Origin: Hetaerina americana
Lineage: Eukaryota; Arthropoda; Insecta; Odonata; Calopterygidae
NCBI GenBank assembly: GCA_022747635.1
Contig: JAKTNV010000006.1
Coordinates: forward strand, 92,635,734 to 92,699,733
Length of the DNA: 64,000 nucleotides
Direction of reading: 5' to 3'
Shown here: positions 11,481 through 23,774 of the stretch, piece by piece
How the letters are laid out: each line of letters begins with the position of its first letter
How positions within the stretch are numbered: the stretch's first letter is position 1
Made by a program: the position numbers and the translations under genes
The notes under the pieces: generated by a model
Database searches by the model: none
The model's input: only the letters and a program-made list of their open reading frames with translations
Told to the model about the DNA's origin: nothing

Positions 11481-12344
11481 CCCATCCATTTCAAGCAACT
11501 TCCCTAATTTTCTTCACTATACCACATTTCTCCAATAGTAGGAGGAGTTTCAGGAGAAATATGAGGTAATAGTTTGGAATGTCTAGACAGGTAAACTTTT
11601 TCCGTAACACCCCTATATATCCCGCTTCCATAAACAGGGAGTACTCTGGACTGAAATACCTCAACGTCTCCTTACCCTGAAGGACAGAACCATTGGAATG
11701 CTGTGAACTTTTGCAGAAGGTTACAGCATTTCAATCCTTATTTTCATGCAGAACCGCATACTTCAAACTCCTAATATTCAAATCCATGTTCTCAAAGATG
11801 ACGTGAACACTATAATCCCCAGAATTGTTCACCAAGAACTAGAGAATGCCATTGCAGTATTCGAGTATTGACATATAAAGGCACTTATATAGATATACCT
11901 TAAGATACTCCAAAATAAATGCAGCATATTCAAGAAAAATGCCCTTTGTTTCCCCTTACATTGACTGGCATTGTAAAAAACCAACTGGTCATCAATGAAC
12001 TGCCAAACATTCTCATATTGTTTCTCCAGCAACACTCTCGAGCCAAACTCTGCTCACCTTTGGCACTTACCATACTAACTGACAAGACAGAGGGAAAACA
12101 TCCTCTCTAAATGTCTTGTGTACGAAATTGTTTGCATTTTTCACTTAGATCACTGCACTGACTCAGCATCTCATCCTCAAGGAAATAGAGGGCAGGTAAC
12201 TTCAGCAATTTATGCAATAATGCCTAGAATAGTTTCTACATAGCTCTTCTGGACACTGCCATGAGACAATTCTAACATAATCCTAACACTAAACTTCACA
12301 CTTAATAAATAGGTAACATATAATTTAACATGGCCATAAAAACC

Positions 12345-12660
12345 TCATAGTTGATTCATGTATAGCACATCCAATAAGCAAAAAATTAGTTCTAATCATT
12401 GCTTAAGAAATGATAATGAATTGAAAGATTGTCCTGAAAAAGTTAATGAAATTTTAATTTCACAAGGGATGGAATCATTTCGGTAGCATTTATTATTGTC
12501 ATGATATACACAATTATAAAGAAATTATTTCATTTTTTATTTGATGAAATTACACATAACAGGTGAATAATGACTTTTTTTACAAAAATATAATTAACAT
12601 TTTATAATAGTATCATGGAGAAGTGAAGGAATTATTGGCAAGTTTACAAGTGTCAAATAA
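12345..12660. repeat. Diverged direct repeat, copy 1
   Basis: This AT-rich stretch resembles 14,088-14,360 in the same order of words: a TGATT-ATG-CATCCAA start, an AAGGGATG word, a TTATTATCATGATA word, then a TTATAAT-A-GGCATCA-like end. The two copies flank the mariner relic at 12,910-14,090, so either the host segment was duplicated or they are ends of a larger unrecognised element. Confidence 0.4.
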
Positions 12661-12673
12661 ACCTTAGAATTTC

Positions 12674-12714
12674 ATATATATATATATATATATACATATA
12701 TATAGCTGTTCACT
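12674..12714. repeat. (TA)n microsatellite
   Basis: A TA-rich run with one C interruption. Confidence 0.9.
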
Positions 12715-12909
12715 CTGAAACATTATATGAAAGTTCATATGTTTATCCCAAACTGCTTCAATGCCTCTTAATTACCAATATGGAAAAATACAATTTTTAG
12801 GCCGTGGTTAACCATCAGATATTTTACTTCACTTATGGCAAGCCACAATATTTAAGTTACTGAATAAACATGTGTTATGCACCATCATGCACAGAAGATG
12901 TATACTATC

Positions 12910-14090
12910 CAAGGTCTGTTCCAAAAGTAGGACAACTTTAATGTTTTTTCAAACATTATTTATTTATGGATATCTACTTTGACCTCTTCCAAGTATTCCC
13001 CATTAGATATTATATACTTTCCCCTTCATTTTTTCCAATCCTCGAAGCATCTTAACAAATCATTTTTTGTTCAGCTCCTCCTCTGATGCAGTCTTTATCT
13101 CATCAATTGTACTAAAGCGTCATCCTTTCATGGGCCGCTTCAATTTTGGAAACCAGAAAGTCACTTGGGGCCAGGTTTGGGGAACACAGTGGCTGGGGCA
13201 ACATTATAGCATTGATTTTGGCTCAAAATTTGTGCTCAAATAAAGATGTGTTAGCAGGGGTGTTGTCATGGTGCAAAATCCAATTCAGGGTGTTTGTGGC
13301 AGATTGCTTTGCCCAAATTGCACATTACTTGCCGACAATATGCCTCATTTACCTTTTTAACCTATGGCAAGAACTCATTATGTGCCATGCCCCTGCAATC
13401 GAAGAAAACTGTAAGCAAAACCTGAACAGTCGACTGAACATGGCGCACTTTCTTTGGTCTTCGTTCATGCTGCAGTTTTTATTGGGATGAATGAGGTTTA
13501 GTTTCCACATCATAACCATACACCCATGATTCGTCACCTGTTATGATCCTCTGGAGAAATTTTGGGACATTGTGGAGAGAGTCTAACACCTCATCAGCCA
13601 AGTTAATGCATTACTGTTTTTCATTACGGTCAACATTGAAAAATTTTGTGGCATCCCTTTTCATGTCAAATAATAGGTAAAATCAAATGGCACGAGTCAG
13701 TTGATATGTTTAGGTCCTCAGCTCAACTACTCTAATGGTGATTCAATGATTGGCCAATACTATTTTCTTCACCTCATTAATGTTTTCGTATGTTTTTGAC
13801 ATCCTCCGGCATCCAGCATGCTCTTTGCCATTCACATCTTCTTGGCCCTCTGAGAACATTTTGTACCGCCAATAAACGTTGCTTCGGTCAAAGGTAGCTT
13901 CTCCATATGCCAGAGTCAACATCTGGAATGCGTCCGCACACTTAATTTTGTTTTTACTCTAAATTTGATACAAATATTTTGATCCATTTATTGGAACAGG
14001 CAAAACATGTCCCAACAAACAAATGTAAAAAATTAACGGAACATTCAAAATGGCCGAAAATTTCGGCATAGGGACCTCGTAGACATTATA
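12910..14090 (-). pseudogene. Mariner transposase pseudogene
   Basis: On the minus strand the order is N-terminal helix-turn-helix (about 13,940-13,850), a WKLNLIHPNKN segment (about 13,510), a RGAWHI-like second catalytic strand, then HHDNTPANTSLF and PQPLCSPNLAPSDF (about 13,270-13,140), and a KNEGES/GNTW-type tail. Terminal repeat remnants beginning AAGGTCTGTTCC and CGAGGTCCC face each other at the two ends near TA dinucleotides. Many stops interrupt the frame. Confidence 0.75.
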
Positions 14091-14360
14091 ATTGATTTAT
14101 GCATGTGTCATCCAAAAAGTGTAACATTTCAAGAAATCATTGCGAGAGTTAATGATTGAAATAAAACCATATGAAAGTTTATTAAATTAATTTTCAAGGG
14201 ATGAAAGAGTTTTTTCTGAAATTAGTATTATCATGATAGACACATGTATAAAAATAACATAAAACAAGAGAATAATTGCAGTGAACAAAAGCTGTTTCTA
14301 CAAGATTTTAAAATTTTTATTATGGCATCAGGTTAGTGTGAGGCAATTGTTAAAAGAACG
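14088..14360. repeat. Diverged direct repeat, copy 2
   Basis: Partner of 12,345-12,660. The region from 14,360 to 15,190 is AT-rich and holds no recognised gene. Confidence 0.4.
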
Positions 14361-15189
14361 TTTTTTTTAATAACAATCAATCCTTAGCATTCTAATTCAC
14401 TTAAATTAAAAGTTGCCTCAGCATCCTTTGAGAGATGGACAAGAGTGTGATGTTAGAGCACTTAAGGTGGTTATTGTCTTCTTTCATCTCTTAAGGTCCT
14501 TTTGTCTAAACTCTTCCAAGCATACAAGGATTTATGTAATAATCTCCGTGAAATAATTAAAAAAGTAATGCCCGTATGGTAATTAATTACACAGATGTAG
14601 CTATGTAAAAAATATACATTGCCGATAATTACCTGGGCAGTTACTTTTTGCTCTAGTGTATGGGTTCATAGAATAATATCTAAGAATCGTTTCTGAATAC
14701 TGTTGAAATAATTTCCTTTGCCGATCATCTATTTCAACCAACATACACAACCAATGAGCACCTAATTTTTGGCTTGACAATGTACGTACTAAAACGCAAT
14801 CACAGGTGCTTCAAAATCTGCCTGACAAATGAGGAATCAAAACTTTGTCATCATTTAATGTGGTAGTACACTATTGTTTGGAATGTAACTGTATTCATTG
14901 AGCAAACAACAAGGAAGATCGTTGAGGTAAAGCGAACTCAGATTGCGGTTGTAAATGAACTCATAAATATAGCAAATCATATAATAATGAGGTTCTATTT
15001 AGTCTTGCATAATTTTTCCACGTGTGTCGACGTAGATCGTTAAGTTTTTAAAACAAATGATTGTTATAATATTTTGGAGTAAAAAGAACATTTCCTAAGC
15101 TTATACAAATAATAAATGCACGGGAAAAGTATATATCACATAAAGAATGAAATTATTTCTTGTAATTTTTTGTATTATCTCTTTCGTTG

Positions 15190-15672
15190 TAGGATTGCAC
15201 CCCTTATGGATGCGATTGTAGAAAACAAACTAACGCTCGGCACATTGACGCTTAAATAGTCGGAATTCCGTAAGCTTCTCCATTTGGTTACCACACACCA
15301 ACCAGTGATAGTTTGCATCCTCCACAACCTCATTACATATGTATAAAACGGTTATTAACATCAGAACGCTCAAACCTCTTCTTGCCTTCTTATCACTATT
15401 ACTATCAATACCTTTTTCCAATACCGTGCGTAATCTAAAAGCAATTGCTTATAAATTTCACCATTAATCTTAAAAAAACATTTTGGAAAGGGCAACACAC
15501 GTAAAATGCACTTACTTTTACATCTATTAAATCCTCTTAATATAAATATATCCTCTTAAATAGTTTTTCCCAACATATATTCCGATTTATTATTCTCATC
15601 AAAAATATTTATAAATAGTCCTCCACTGTTTAAAGACAACCTGCAAACCACGAAATCTATCGTATCACACAT
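15190..15672 (-). pseudogene. ZAD domain pseudogene, two exons, minus strand
   Basis: Exon 1 (15,672-15,516) begins MCDTIDFVVCRLSLNSGGLF and ends at a GTAAG donor. Exon 2 (from about 15,330) reads VVEDANYHWLVCGNQMEKLT then FRLFKRQCAER and a stop. These match the intact pair at 55,385-55,875. Damage is clear: an internal stop in exon 1, loss of one Cys of the first CxxC (CRLS), CSNC changed to CGNQ, and a premature stop. ZAD is a zinc-binding dimerisation domain at the N-terminus of insect zinc-finger transcription factors. The copy is inverted relative to the other two. Confidence 0.75.
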
Positions 15673-15699
15673 CCTGAACGTTTAAGATTGCGCCGGATG

Positions 15700-16780
15700 A
15701 TTGGATGGACAATATAATGTCAAATATTAAGATCTCTTTCATGTACTACATGAAGAAGTTTATTTACTCTCACAACACATCACAAGAATTACGACTATTT
15801 TGAGTGGCTCTTCATTCTTCTTTTGTTTTCTTCATAACGGCAGTTCATGGGCAACAGCAGAAGTATCAATAAAAAAGACCGACTCATCTCTCATTCCCGT
15901 ACATTATACATTTAGTTGGATTCCACCCGGACAATCACATCTAATCCAGTAAGAAAGTAATTAAAAGACGGAATCATTCTTTTTGTAAATCGATATGAGC
16001 TGATGGATTATCACAGGTGTCCTTAGAACTTTAAATGACAACGAAAAAAAATTAGTCAATTCGTTCATTTCCCATTCATTCTTTGCGAAGATCCTGGTCA
16101 ATAGATTTACAATAGTAACGGTGGAAGAATAACTATTCATTTAAAGAGGTTGTGGCTATCATAGCTATACATTATTTGGTAAATGTTCTGGAATCTACTT
16201 TACTGCTATTCTATTCACTTCTCCAATGAGAATAGGTTTGAAAAAGGCTAAAGTGTGTAACTTGCTTCTAACAGAAACTGCACTTACAAGAGATCACTGA
16301 CTTGACAGTTATTTTTGAATTTGGCCACAACGTCAGCAACCTGTGAGATCGATTTTTGTACATTTATATATATTATGGAGTATTTAGGTGAAAGCAATTG
16401 TGCTTATTTCGCGGAAGAACTGAAAACATTTGTTAGCTTAGTAAATCAATCAGCTTCTTTACATATGCTCAGCAATATGATGGGACCCTAAAAAGGTTCA
16501 CAATTTACAGCAATAAGTATGTTCATAGCCATAATGAAGGTAAATAATTTTACCAACGAATAGACAAATCATTTATGTTAACTTTAAGTCATTCAAATAT
16601 GTTGAAATATACTTCCACACACGCATCGACTTTAAAGAGTTTATTTATTTTATGATACTATATTATTGAATAAATATTAATTTTATTTATTATATATACA
16701 TTACCATGAACAAGTTTAAAACTTATTTAAAAACAGTAAACCAGATCCAGGTCCCGGGTCAACGGTACAAACCAGGTCCG
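15700..16780. other. Intergenic DNA between head-to-head ZAD copies
   Basis: AT-rich sequence with no recognisable coding segment. It lies between the minus-strand ZAD relic and the plus-strand one, so any original promoter would be here. Confidence 0.5.
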
Positions 16781-16789
16781 AGTCAACGT

Positions 16790-17346
16790 TCAAAGAATTA
16801 TTTTGACGTGTATTGAGTAAAGAACTGAAGGAAACACGGCACGATGGCATTTTTAATATTCATACATTCCTCTAGAGCTACGACAACTAATGCATGCGTA
16901 AATTAATAGTCATTCTTCAATGTTGTAATCGTAAGCAATGCTTGTGAATCTTTTGACTCGGATCATTCAATCGATTGAACGGAACATTAACGTTTGCATT
17001 CATTATTTCGATGCCAATTTCTTACGAAAGGATGCGTTTGACACTTCATCAGCTTATTAACACGTTAATGTGATTTCACATACGTAGTTGCGATATTAAC
17101 TCTATTTATTCCGATAAATGTGTGATTCGGTCGAGGAAGATCTCCTTTCGTTTCAATTCATTGAATTTCAAAAGACCGTTTGTATTGATAGAAACAGATG
17201 AAAAATGAAATGCACGTGATTTGCTCTATGTTGGTTGTTATGCGTGTGAGAAACTTTTAATGCAAGTGAATTGTTTGAGATGTCATTATATATTTACCTT
17301 TATTTTTGTTCAATATAATCATTCGGAGTACTTTAAAACGATCAGG
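16790..17346. repeat. Upstream region duplicated with 54,790-55,384
   Basis: Several words recur in order in both regions: a GACGTGTATT start, an AAACGGCAC or ACACGGCAC word, an AGTCATTCTT or AGTTATTCTT word, a CTTTTGACxCGGATC word and a CATCAGCT word. Both lie immediately before a ZAD first exon, so the gene duplication included the promoter region. Confidence 0.65.
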
Positions 17347-17765
17347 ATGTGCGACGAAGCCGAATTTGATTTGCCTGTCTGCAGATTGTGTTTTGGCAGT
17401 CGTGGTCTGTTGATGAATGTTTTCGGCAAGAATAGTAAATTACAATTCATGCTGGAAAGTCTATCGAGGATTTAATAGATGTTAAAGTAAGTTATGTTGT
17501 CTTTGTGATATTGATTTTAAATTATGTTGGTAGGAAATCCTCTGTTAAATGATTAAGTCGCGTGGTCTCTATATTCCGTACACTGTTCTGCAGAACTATA
17601 TTCTAATTTGGGAGAAAGAAGTTTCCCTATCTGTGGTTAACAACTGTTTTATAAGTATGTGATTAGGTTTTGGAGGATGCAAACTACCCCTGGTTGGTGT
17701 GTTCTAGCTGCATGGACAAGCTTACGGAATTCCGACTATTTAAGCTTCGATGTGCCGAGTGTTAG
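17347..17765 (+). pseudogene. ZAD domain pseudogene, two exons
   Basis: Exon 1 (17,347-17,486, GTAAGT donor) starts MCDEAEFDLPVCRLCFGSRG, with the first CxxC pair intact. Compared with the copy at 55,385, one base is lost near 17,460. This shifts the frame into a stop just before the donor. Exon 2 (from 17,667) reads VLEDANYPWLVCSSCMDKLT and then FRLFKLRCAEC, followed by a TAG at 17,763 where the intact copy continues. Both lesions show a non-functional ZAD. From 17,840 to 18,515 no exon is recognised. Confidence 0.8.
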
Positions 17766-18515
17766 TCTGTTTTCTAATATCGCATCCAAAAGGGGTGCAG
17801 TCCTGCTAGGGAAGACGGGATAACCAATCAAGAGGAGGTCAATTGTACCCATTTAAATCTACCATATCAGTATCGAGGACATATTTGGCCCAAAATTAAT
17901 ATTTCGTTGCCTTTTCTTTAACTGACATGTAGAATGTACATATTCTCGTTACGGCGATCATTGTGATCAATCACAGTCATATTAAATGTTAGTGAAAAGA
18001 CTCACTCTTTCAGAAGGACAAAATGAAAACATTGAAATTCTAATTTCAGTTCTATATAGATAATTTATCACGAGAGATAATTCTGTTTGTTTTTAAAAGT
18101 TTAGGAAGTACAGTAGGTCTGCAGATCCTATTTTTCTGATTGTATTAGTTAATAGAAGAATGTAAATATTTTTGTTGATCAAGTAAATTCTATTGAAATA
18201 CATATTTTCATTTACTTCTTATCCTTGACCTGTGTTATACCTCAGTGCCTGTAAACTTGAGTTTAAAATGTAGGCAATTTTAACATCAGTTAATGGTGAC
18301 TGTATTAATGTTCATTTCATGAGGAGAAATATTTTGGAGGTAGTTATGGAAACATTTTGTTTTATTTGAGTAAATGCAAAAATTTTTAAGATTTAAATAT
18401 TAATCATCCATCTATGGTTAATTTTTAATTGAATGTATGATAGTTGGGTGGGCATTTGATGAATGTTTTGCATGAGTATGCTTTATGCCTGTAATGTTTG
18501 TCTGTGAACTTTCAG

Positions 18516-18639
18516 AACCATTCACAAGATGATGAATTACACTTGTCCTTTAATGAGGAAGTGGACATTAAGGAAGACTGTGATGTTGTCATTCCTCTGG
18601 AAGGAGGATGCCTCAGAGTGGGTCTGTCACAGAAACAAG
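18516..18639 (+). pseudogene. Acidic linker exon of a ZAD zinc-finger gene copy
   Basis: A 124 bp segment bounded by TTTCAG and GTAAAG encodes an acidic peptide (LSFNEEVDIKEDCDV, then GGCLRVGLSQ). It has the same length and phase as the exon at 59,329-59,452 (NEEVDIKEECNADIPHEGG). It is open, but its ZAD exons upstream are broken, so the gene copy as a whole is probably dead. Sequence downstream to about 18,960 resembles the intron after 59,452. From there to 19,320 nothing is recognised. Confidence 0.65.
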
Positions 18640-19329
18640 GTAAAGAGCTCAGGATTGATAAATTTTTCCTTTCTTTCATCCAAATCTCTTTCACTGCCCT
18701 CAGTGCTTCTACTTAGGTGATGCAGAACTGTTTGTGGATATGACTCCAGTATATGCAAAATTAAAATGCCGAAGTACTTTTTTGGTTGGAAATTTGTAAA
18801 TGCCATCTCAATTCCTTTGAGTAACTTTTTATTCACTCTTTTGAACATGCATTTTGATATAAGGACAGTTATTTTGTCAGGGTATTGTCTGCTAGCATGC
18901 CATTTTGCAGGTGCTTCGAAGTAACACCATTTGATGGAGTAGCACCCTAAATCAACCATTGCTGCTTCTTTTTGATATCTCCCAGCTGGCCCCTATCCCT
19001 ATATCATTGGCACCGCCTCATTTTTTTCCTTTCTGTTTGCTTCACCATCTCCAAACCCACATTTCAAAATTATCCATTCTAGTATCATTGAAGTAAAAAC
19101 ACAAATTTGTCTTTCCAGTAAATTTCTCATTTAATTGGAATTTAAAAATATGCACGGGTTTTTATTTTACTTATGTGATTTTAGATTTCCAAAATGTAAA
19201 CGCTGAAGACTTCGAATGTACATGATTCTTTTTGAAAGGAATGCACACGATTTTATTTATTTCTCTAGTAAATTAAATTTTTCACCTACCTTGTGCAAAT
19301 TCTTAAAATTCTTCAGAATACAAGGCTAA

Positions 19330-20260
19330 TCCCAGAAATACTTTACTGGACAAAGAAAACACAACAATTATGAATAAAAAGTGTTTGTTTTTGTACATAA
19401 TCTCATGTCAGCTCTATACTTTTCCCAGCAGTGTTCTATATGTTGGATGCTCTTTTTATATCAAGGACTGGCATGTTCCTCTAACAAGCCATTAACTGCT
19501 GACATCACTTGTTCACAGTTGGAAAATCTTTGACCACCAACCCATTTTTTAAGCTTGTCAACAGAAAATAATCCAAGGAGGCAAAATCTGGCAAATCAGG
19601 TGCGTGAGATATAGACTTAAACTAAAATTGTTTAATTTTGACCATTGCAATACCAGATTTGTGAACTAGCGCTTTGTCTTTATGAAACGACACTTTCTTC
19701 TTAGCCAAATGCAGCTGCTTTAACTTGTCTTCTTTGTTCAAACATTATAATAAGTCTGCATAATACTCAAGCTCATATTTTTTCCTTTCCCAAGATAGCC
19801 AATGAAAATTATCTCATGTGTACCCAATAAAACCAATGCCATGACCTTGCCTGCAAATGAAATTGTCTTTCTCATCTTTGGAGCTAGTTCTGAAGTTCCA
19901 TCTAGTAATGGAATTTTGAATCCATTGTTTTGATTGTTCTTTTGCCTCAGGTGTGAAGTAATTGACCCATGTTTCATTCATGGCTATGAAATGATGCAAA
20001 AATTCTGCTATTACAAAAACTTTCACCTCAAGGTCAGGCCAGGTACTTGTAGGCTTTCTAATGTACTCTTTACATGCATCAATACACTTATGGAGATGTG
20101 CTAGCCATGCCTGGAAGGCATCCTGAAATTCCCCCTAACGGTATTCTCTTTTAAGAATGTTGTACTTTAAGATGTTTTCAATAGTCCCCAAATGCTTCCT
20201 ATCAGATGTCTCTTTAAAAAACATGGAAACAGAAAACAAATTAGGGCTACACAATTTTGT
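19330..20260 (-). pseudogene. Mariner transposase pseudogene
   Basis: The minus-strand frame at 20,026-19,738 reads FIAMNETWVNYFTPEAKEQS, which is the first catalytic Asp/Glu region of a mariner transposase (normally DETW). It continues in another frame with GHGIGFIGYT and a KGKNM segment. Sequence toward 19,400 fits the catalytic C-terminal half, with a KKWV-like segment near 19,540. It has multiple frameshifts. From 20,260 to 21,100 no firm feature is seen, although a 38-codon open segment follows an AG at about 20,439. Confidence 0.7.
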
Positions 20261-21107
20261 CCAGTTTGAAGTACTCTCTTTTCATTGCTATTTATTTATT
20301 TCAATCTTCTTTTCCACTGTTTAAAGCACCCCTGGGAGTCATAGGCAGGTAGGCTTTTTAGTTTTCACGTCCCTTCTTAACTTATTATGTCTACATGTTC
20401 TTAGTGATATCTCCTATTGTTTTTGTATTTTCGATAGGTAAAAAAGTTGCATGGAGACAAGTTAGTACCGTAAGGAGACTGGAGGACCATTGGGATGGTG
20501 CTCTAGAGCTGGAAGTTGGTGATAATGAAGGACCTGTGGCTAGGAGTATTGTGTAGACGGAACTTGACTGATGTACATGGTGTTACTCATTCAAATACAA
20601 AAAACCATGTAAAGGACAAAAACCCCAATGTGGCGGGTCTCTTTCATCTGCCTGTTTGCTATGGAGTACACTGTTCTTATCCTTTTCTATGATGTATGGT
20701 TGCTAACCTACTGTTGTTTTCTCTGGTCTGCTATCCATTTCTACATTGGTAAGTGAAACTACTCCCTAATGCTATCTCTTGCACAAAAGAATCTAGGCAC
20801 TTGGTTGCATAAATATCCCTTAAGTAAATTTCACTTTAAAATACATTTTTATATCAATTAAGTGGTTATATCAACTGCAAGTCAAAAGATCCTATGTCAT
20901 GTCAAGTCATGGTCATCAAAATATTTTATGTACTTGTTATCTGCACATTTTTACCTATTCCACCTCTCCTTAATATTGGTTACTATCCCTTTTCCTTATC
21001 AATGTAAATGAATAATTGTTTGCCATATGGCAGGTTTTTGTGCTTGAATGTTGATGTTTGTATGTAAACCTATGTGATTTCTTGGGTACCAGACCTTGCT
21101 CTAATGT

Positions 21108-22370
21108 TTAAAGTTTCAGTGGAGGATCAGAGAGTGGGAAGAATGCTAAGATGGAAACACTATAGCATTTATCAAAGGGAGTGTTGTGTTCGGAGGCGTG
21201 TTTGGGGATAGGGAGCATGTCAATTAAGGAAGAGTTTTTGCATGAGGCTCGGTGGTTGTTGATTCTGATATTGAGGGGTGTGGTGGTTTGCCCAATATAA
21301 TAGGCAGGGCAAAGTTGGCACTTCAGAAGGTACACTACATTGCTAGAAGTGCAAGTAGAGGAGGGAATTGGTGGGAGAGAGTTAAAAAGCGGGTGGGAGA
21401 GGGATGGGATTTTGGTTTTGAAAATAGGGCATGTTTTACATCTGGGTTTATTGCATGGCGTTGGAGTGGTTTTAGGACGGGTTGGGGATTTAAGGAGTGG
21501 ATTTGTTGATTTGAGGAGATCGGATAGGTTGGCGGGGCGTTTGAAAGTAACTGAGGGGCATTTGGGAAAAAGGTTGGCGGTGGCATTATGATTTTTTAGG
21601 ATAGGGTAGAGGTCTTTCAGGATTGATCGTATAGATTCTAAGCCCGGGAAGTATGTTGTGCAAATTGAGAGAGGGTGGGGTTCCGCGGTGGAGGAAGGTT
21701 TGGGAGTGTACGTATGTTTTCGGATTCTTTTGTTCAGGAGGGATTCGGGATAACCTCTTTTGAGGAGGGAAGAGTGTAGACTTGAAAGGAAATAATCAAG
21801 GGAATCAGGGTCACTACAAATTCTGTGTCCTCTTGTGGATAGGGAGTAAGGAATGGAGCGTTTTGTGTGATATGGGTGGCAACTATTGTAGTGTAAGTAT
21901 TGCTGTTTGTTTGTGGGTTTAATATGTACAGAGGTGTGAAATGTTTGGTTTCTTAATGTAACATTTACATCCAGGAAGGTGATTTGGGAGGAGGAAACTG
22001 TAGAACTGAAGGAAATAGAGGACGAAGCATTGAGGTCGGAAATGAAAGCTTTCAGGGAATCGGTGCCATGTGGCCAGAGGAGGAAGATATCATCGATGTA
22101 TCTTAGCCACAATAGAGGTTTCAGTGGTTGTTTTGACAGGAATTTCTTCTCTGCGAGACCAAGAAAGAGGTTTGCATAGGAAGGGCTGAACCTGCTACCC
22201 ATGGCACAGCCCTTGATTTGCAAGAAGAATTTGTCGTTAAAGGAAAAGGAGTTGCGGGTGAGGATGAACTCGGAAAGACTAAGGAGGTGGCTGGAAGGTT
22301 CAAAAATTTGAAAGTTAGTGTCTTTTTTGTATTTCTGTGTCCATTCATTTCTGTGTTTTGTGTTCATCAT
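21108..22370 (-). CDS. Penelope-like element RT plus GIY-YIG endonuclease, 5' truncated
   Basis: An open frame of 420 codons covers the catalytic half of a PLE polyprotein. The RT part has AMGSRFSPSYANLFL and LWLRYIDDIFLLW, with the YIDD catalytic motif near residue 90. Next come the fingers/linker and a C-rich segment (CNKPRCKTCPIF). A GIY-YIG nuclease domain follows (VVYLLKCQLCPAYYIGQTT at about residues 345-365, then an RxxxH-like segment). The N-terminal RT region is absent, so this is a 5' truncated copy with its frame preserved, implying recent insertion. It faces away from the PLE that starts near 22,540. Confidence 0.85.
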   Translation of the reverse strand: MMNTKHRNEWTQKYKKDTNFQIFEPSSHLLSLSEFILTRNSFSFNDKFFLQIKGCAMGSRFSPSYANLFLGLAEKKFLSKQPLKPLLWLRYIDDIFLLWPHGTDSLKAFISDLNASSSISFSSTVSSSQITFLDVNVTLRNQTFHTSVHIKPTNKQQYLHYNSCHPYHTKRSIPYSLSTRGHRICSDPDSLDYFLSSLHSSLLKRGYPESLLNKRIRKHTYTPKPSSTAEPHPLSICTTYFPGLESIRSILKDLYPILKNHNATANLFPKCPSVTFKRPANLSDLLKSTNPLLKSPTRPKTTPTPCNKPRCKTCPIFKTKIPSLSHPLFNSLPPIPSSTCTSSNVVYLLKCQLCPAYYIGQTTTPLNIRINNHRASCKNSSLIDMLPIPKHASEHNTPFDKCYSVSILAFFPLSDPPLKL

Positions 22371-22539
22371 CCTTCATCATCTTCTCTCAATGTGCTGCCT
22401 CTTTGGTTCCTGTACTGTTTGTTGTAACCACCTGTATGTATTCTATCCTTTCTTTCACCACTGTGTTACCTTTTTTTCTCCGCCTGTTTACTTATTACCG
22501 TTATCACATTTACACCTATCCTATCTCCCTTCACATATA

Positions 22540-23490
22540 TTAACATGAATAACATCGGCCTCATCGTCTCATGGCTATGCCATATCAAAAAATATTCCTT
22601 CAAACTCACCCAATATACCAGTCACCCTGAGTTTCTTTCTGAGCAAATCACATTCAGCATTATTCCTAAAGGTTTGCATACCAAATTGCCACTTTTGAGC
22701 TTATCCTCCCAACTTTGTCCTTGAATATACTAACATTCCAACACTCATTTTTTCTCTGTCATTTTATACAAAATCAGTATTATCATCTCATTTCCATGTA
22801 TCAAAGCTCAATAAACTCCTTGATGATAATCATTTCCCTGGCTGCGCCACATGTCCCACACAAAGTAAAAGTGACTCTTAGGATGCCCATGTGCTTGCTA
22901 CAATATCGGTGTCAAAAATTACTCAGGAAACTTTCCAACCTATGCATGTCACACTCCCGAGGTCTTCAATTACCACTATGCCTGGCCACCCTCTGCCCTC
23001 CTCCCCCACCTTTACACCTCATTATACGAGACCTTACTTCCATATATAATCTACCTCTACTGAACCCTCAAGGGCCTTCTGTCCAGAGACTCCCATGCTC
23101 TAAACCCTCCTTATCCAGCATCCCTATACAGCCAGGCAAGGGCATAGACATCAAAAGCCACGTGGTTAACCTTTCTTCCACATCCCTTAGCCCAAATATA
23201 ACCTTCCTTTTGAACAAGGGCCTCTCACCCCCATACTCAGAGTAACCCACATGACAATCCTTGCAGATGTATTGTATTCCTGCCAGAATCTCTGGTGGAA
23301 GGCATTTTTGGATTCCCAACCATCACTCCAGCGAGTTTCCAGACCCCTTCACTACGCCTCATATAATTTCAAGCCAGCTTCTGCCTAAGAATCATATCCC
23401 TTTCCCCCAAATCATCACAGTGAAATTTTTATAAACCTTCTCTTGTCCAGAGTATCCAACCTGTCTTTCCATAAGTCCCTAAATCCTTGA
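22540..23490 (+). mobile_element. Penelope-like element A, N-terminal part
   Basis: Plus-strand frames show a PLE N-terminal region, including VVNLSSTSLSPNITFLLNKGL at 23,160-23,225, where the conserved NLSS and KGL words sit. Downstream sequence equals the inverted copy at 1-545. The element is cut at 23,490 by the insertion of PLE B and resumes at 25,712 in the same orientation. Frameshifts and stops are frequent. Confidence 0.75.
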
Positions 23491-23535
23491 TGAATCTAAC
23501 AGTTTCAGGCTTAACTTGGTGGAATTCTTTCATGG

Positions 23536-23774
23536 TGAGGTGAAAGAAAGAGAAAAAACAACTTTGCACTTCCACACACTTTTTTAATATAACACGACCA
23601 TGGTTTCGATGCTGCGCATCATCTTCAGGTACAACATAACAAAATTATTCAACTTATATAGCCAGGAGCCAGGTAGGGGAAGTCAGGGAGAGGGGTGGTA
23701 GCAATCATTGGTGGGTGAAGGGAAAGGGAAAGTGAGGGGGAACTAATGGATGCAGACGGTACAAAGGGGGGTGG
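23536..23774. repeat. Inverted terminal repeat of PLE B, left copy
   Basis: Reverse complement of 25,466-25,697 with few differences by eye. It includes a hammerhead-like motif on the minus strand and the start of an MDADGTKGG frame. Confidence 0.9.
23583..23638 (-). ncRNA. Hammerhead-like ribozyme motif, left PLE B repeat
   Basis: On the minus strand a CTGAAGA core (23,628-23,622) is followed by one extra base, a GATGC/GCATC stem with a GCA loop, then GAAA and a palindromic ACCATGGT. The predicted cleavage C is at 23,596. The flanks can pair as stem I. The extra base between core and stem II departs from the canonical hammerhead, so activity is uncertain. Confidence 0.55.

Noticed and set aside
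22318..22548. Overlapping hydrophobic frames with repeated starts
   Set aside because: Low-complexity T/C-rich DNA at a PLE border, with no coding pattern.
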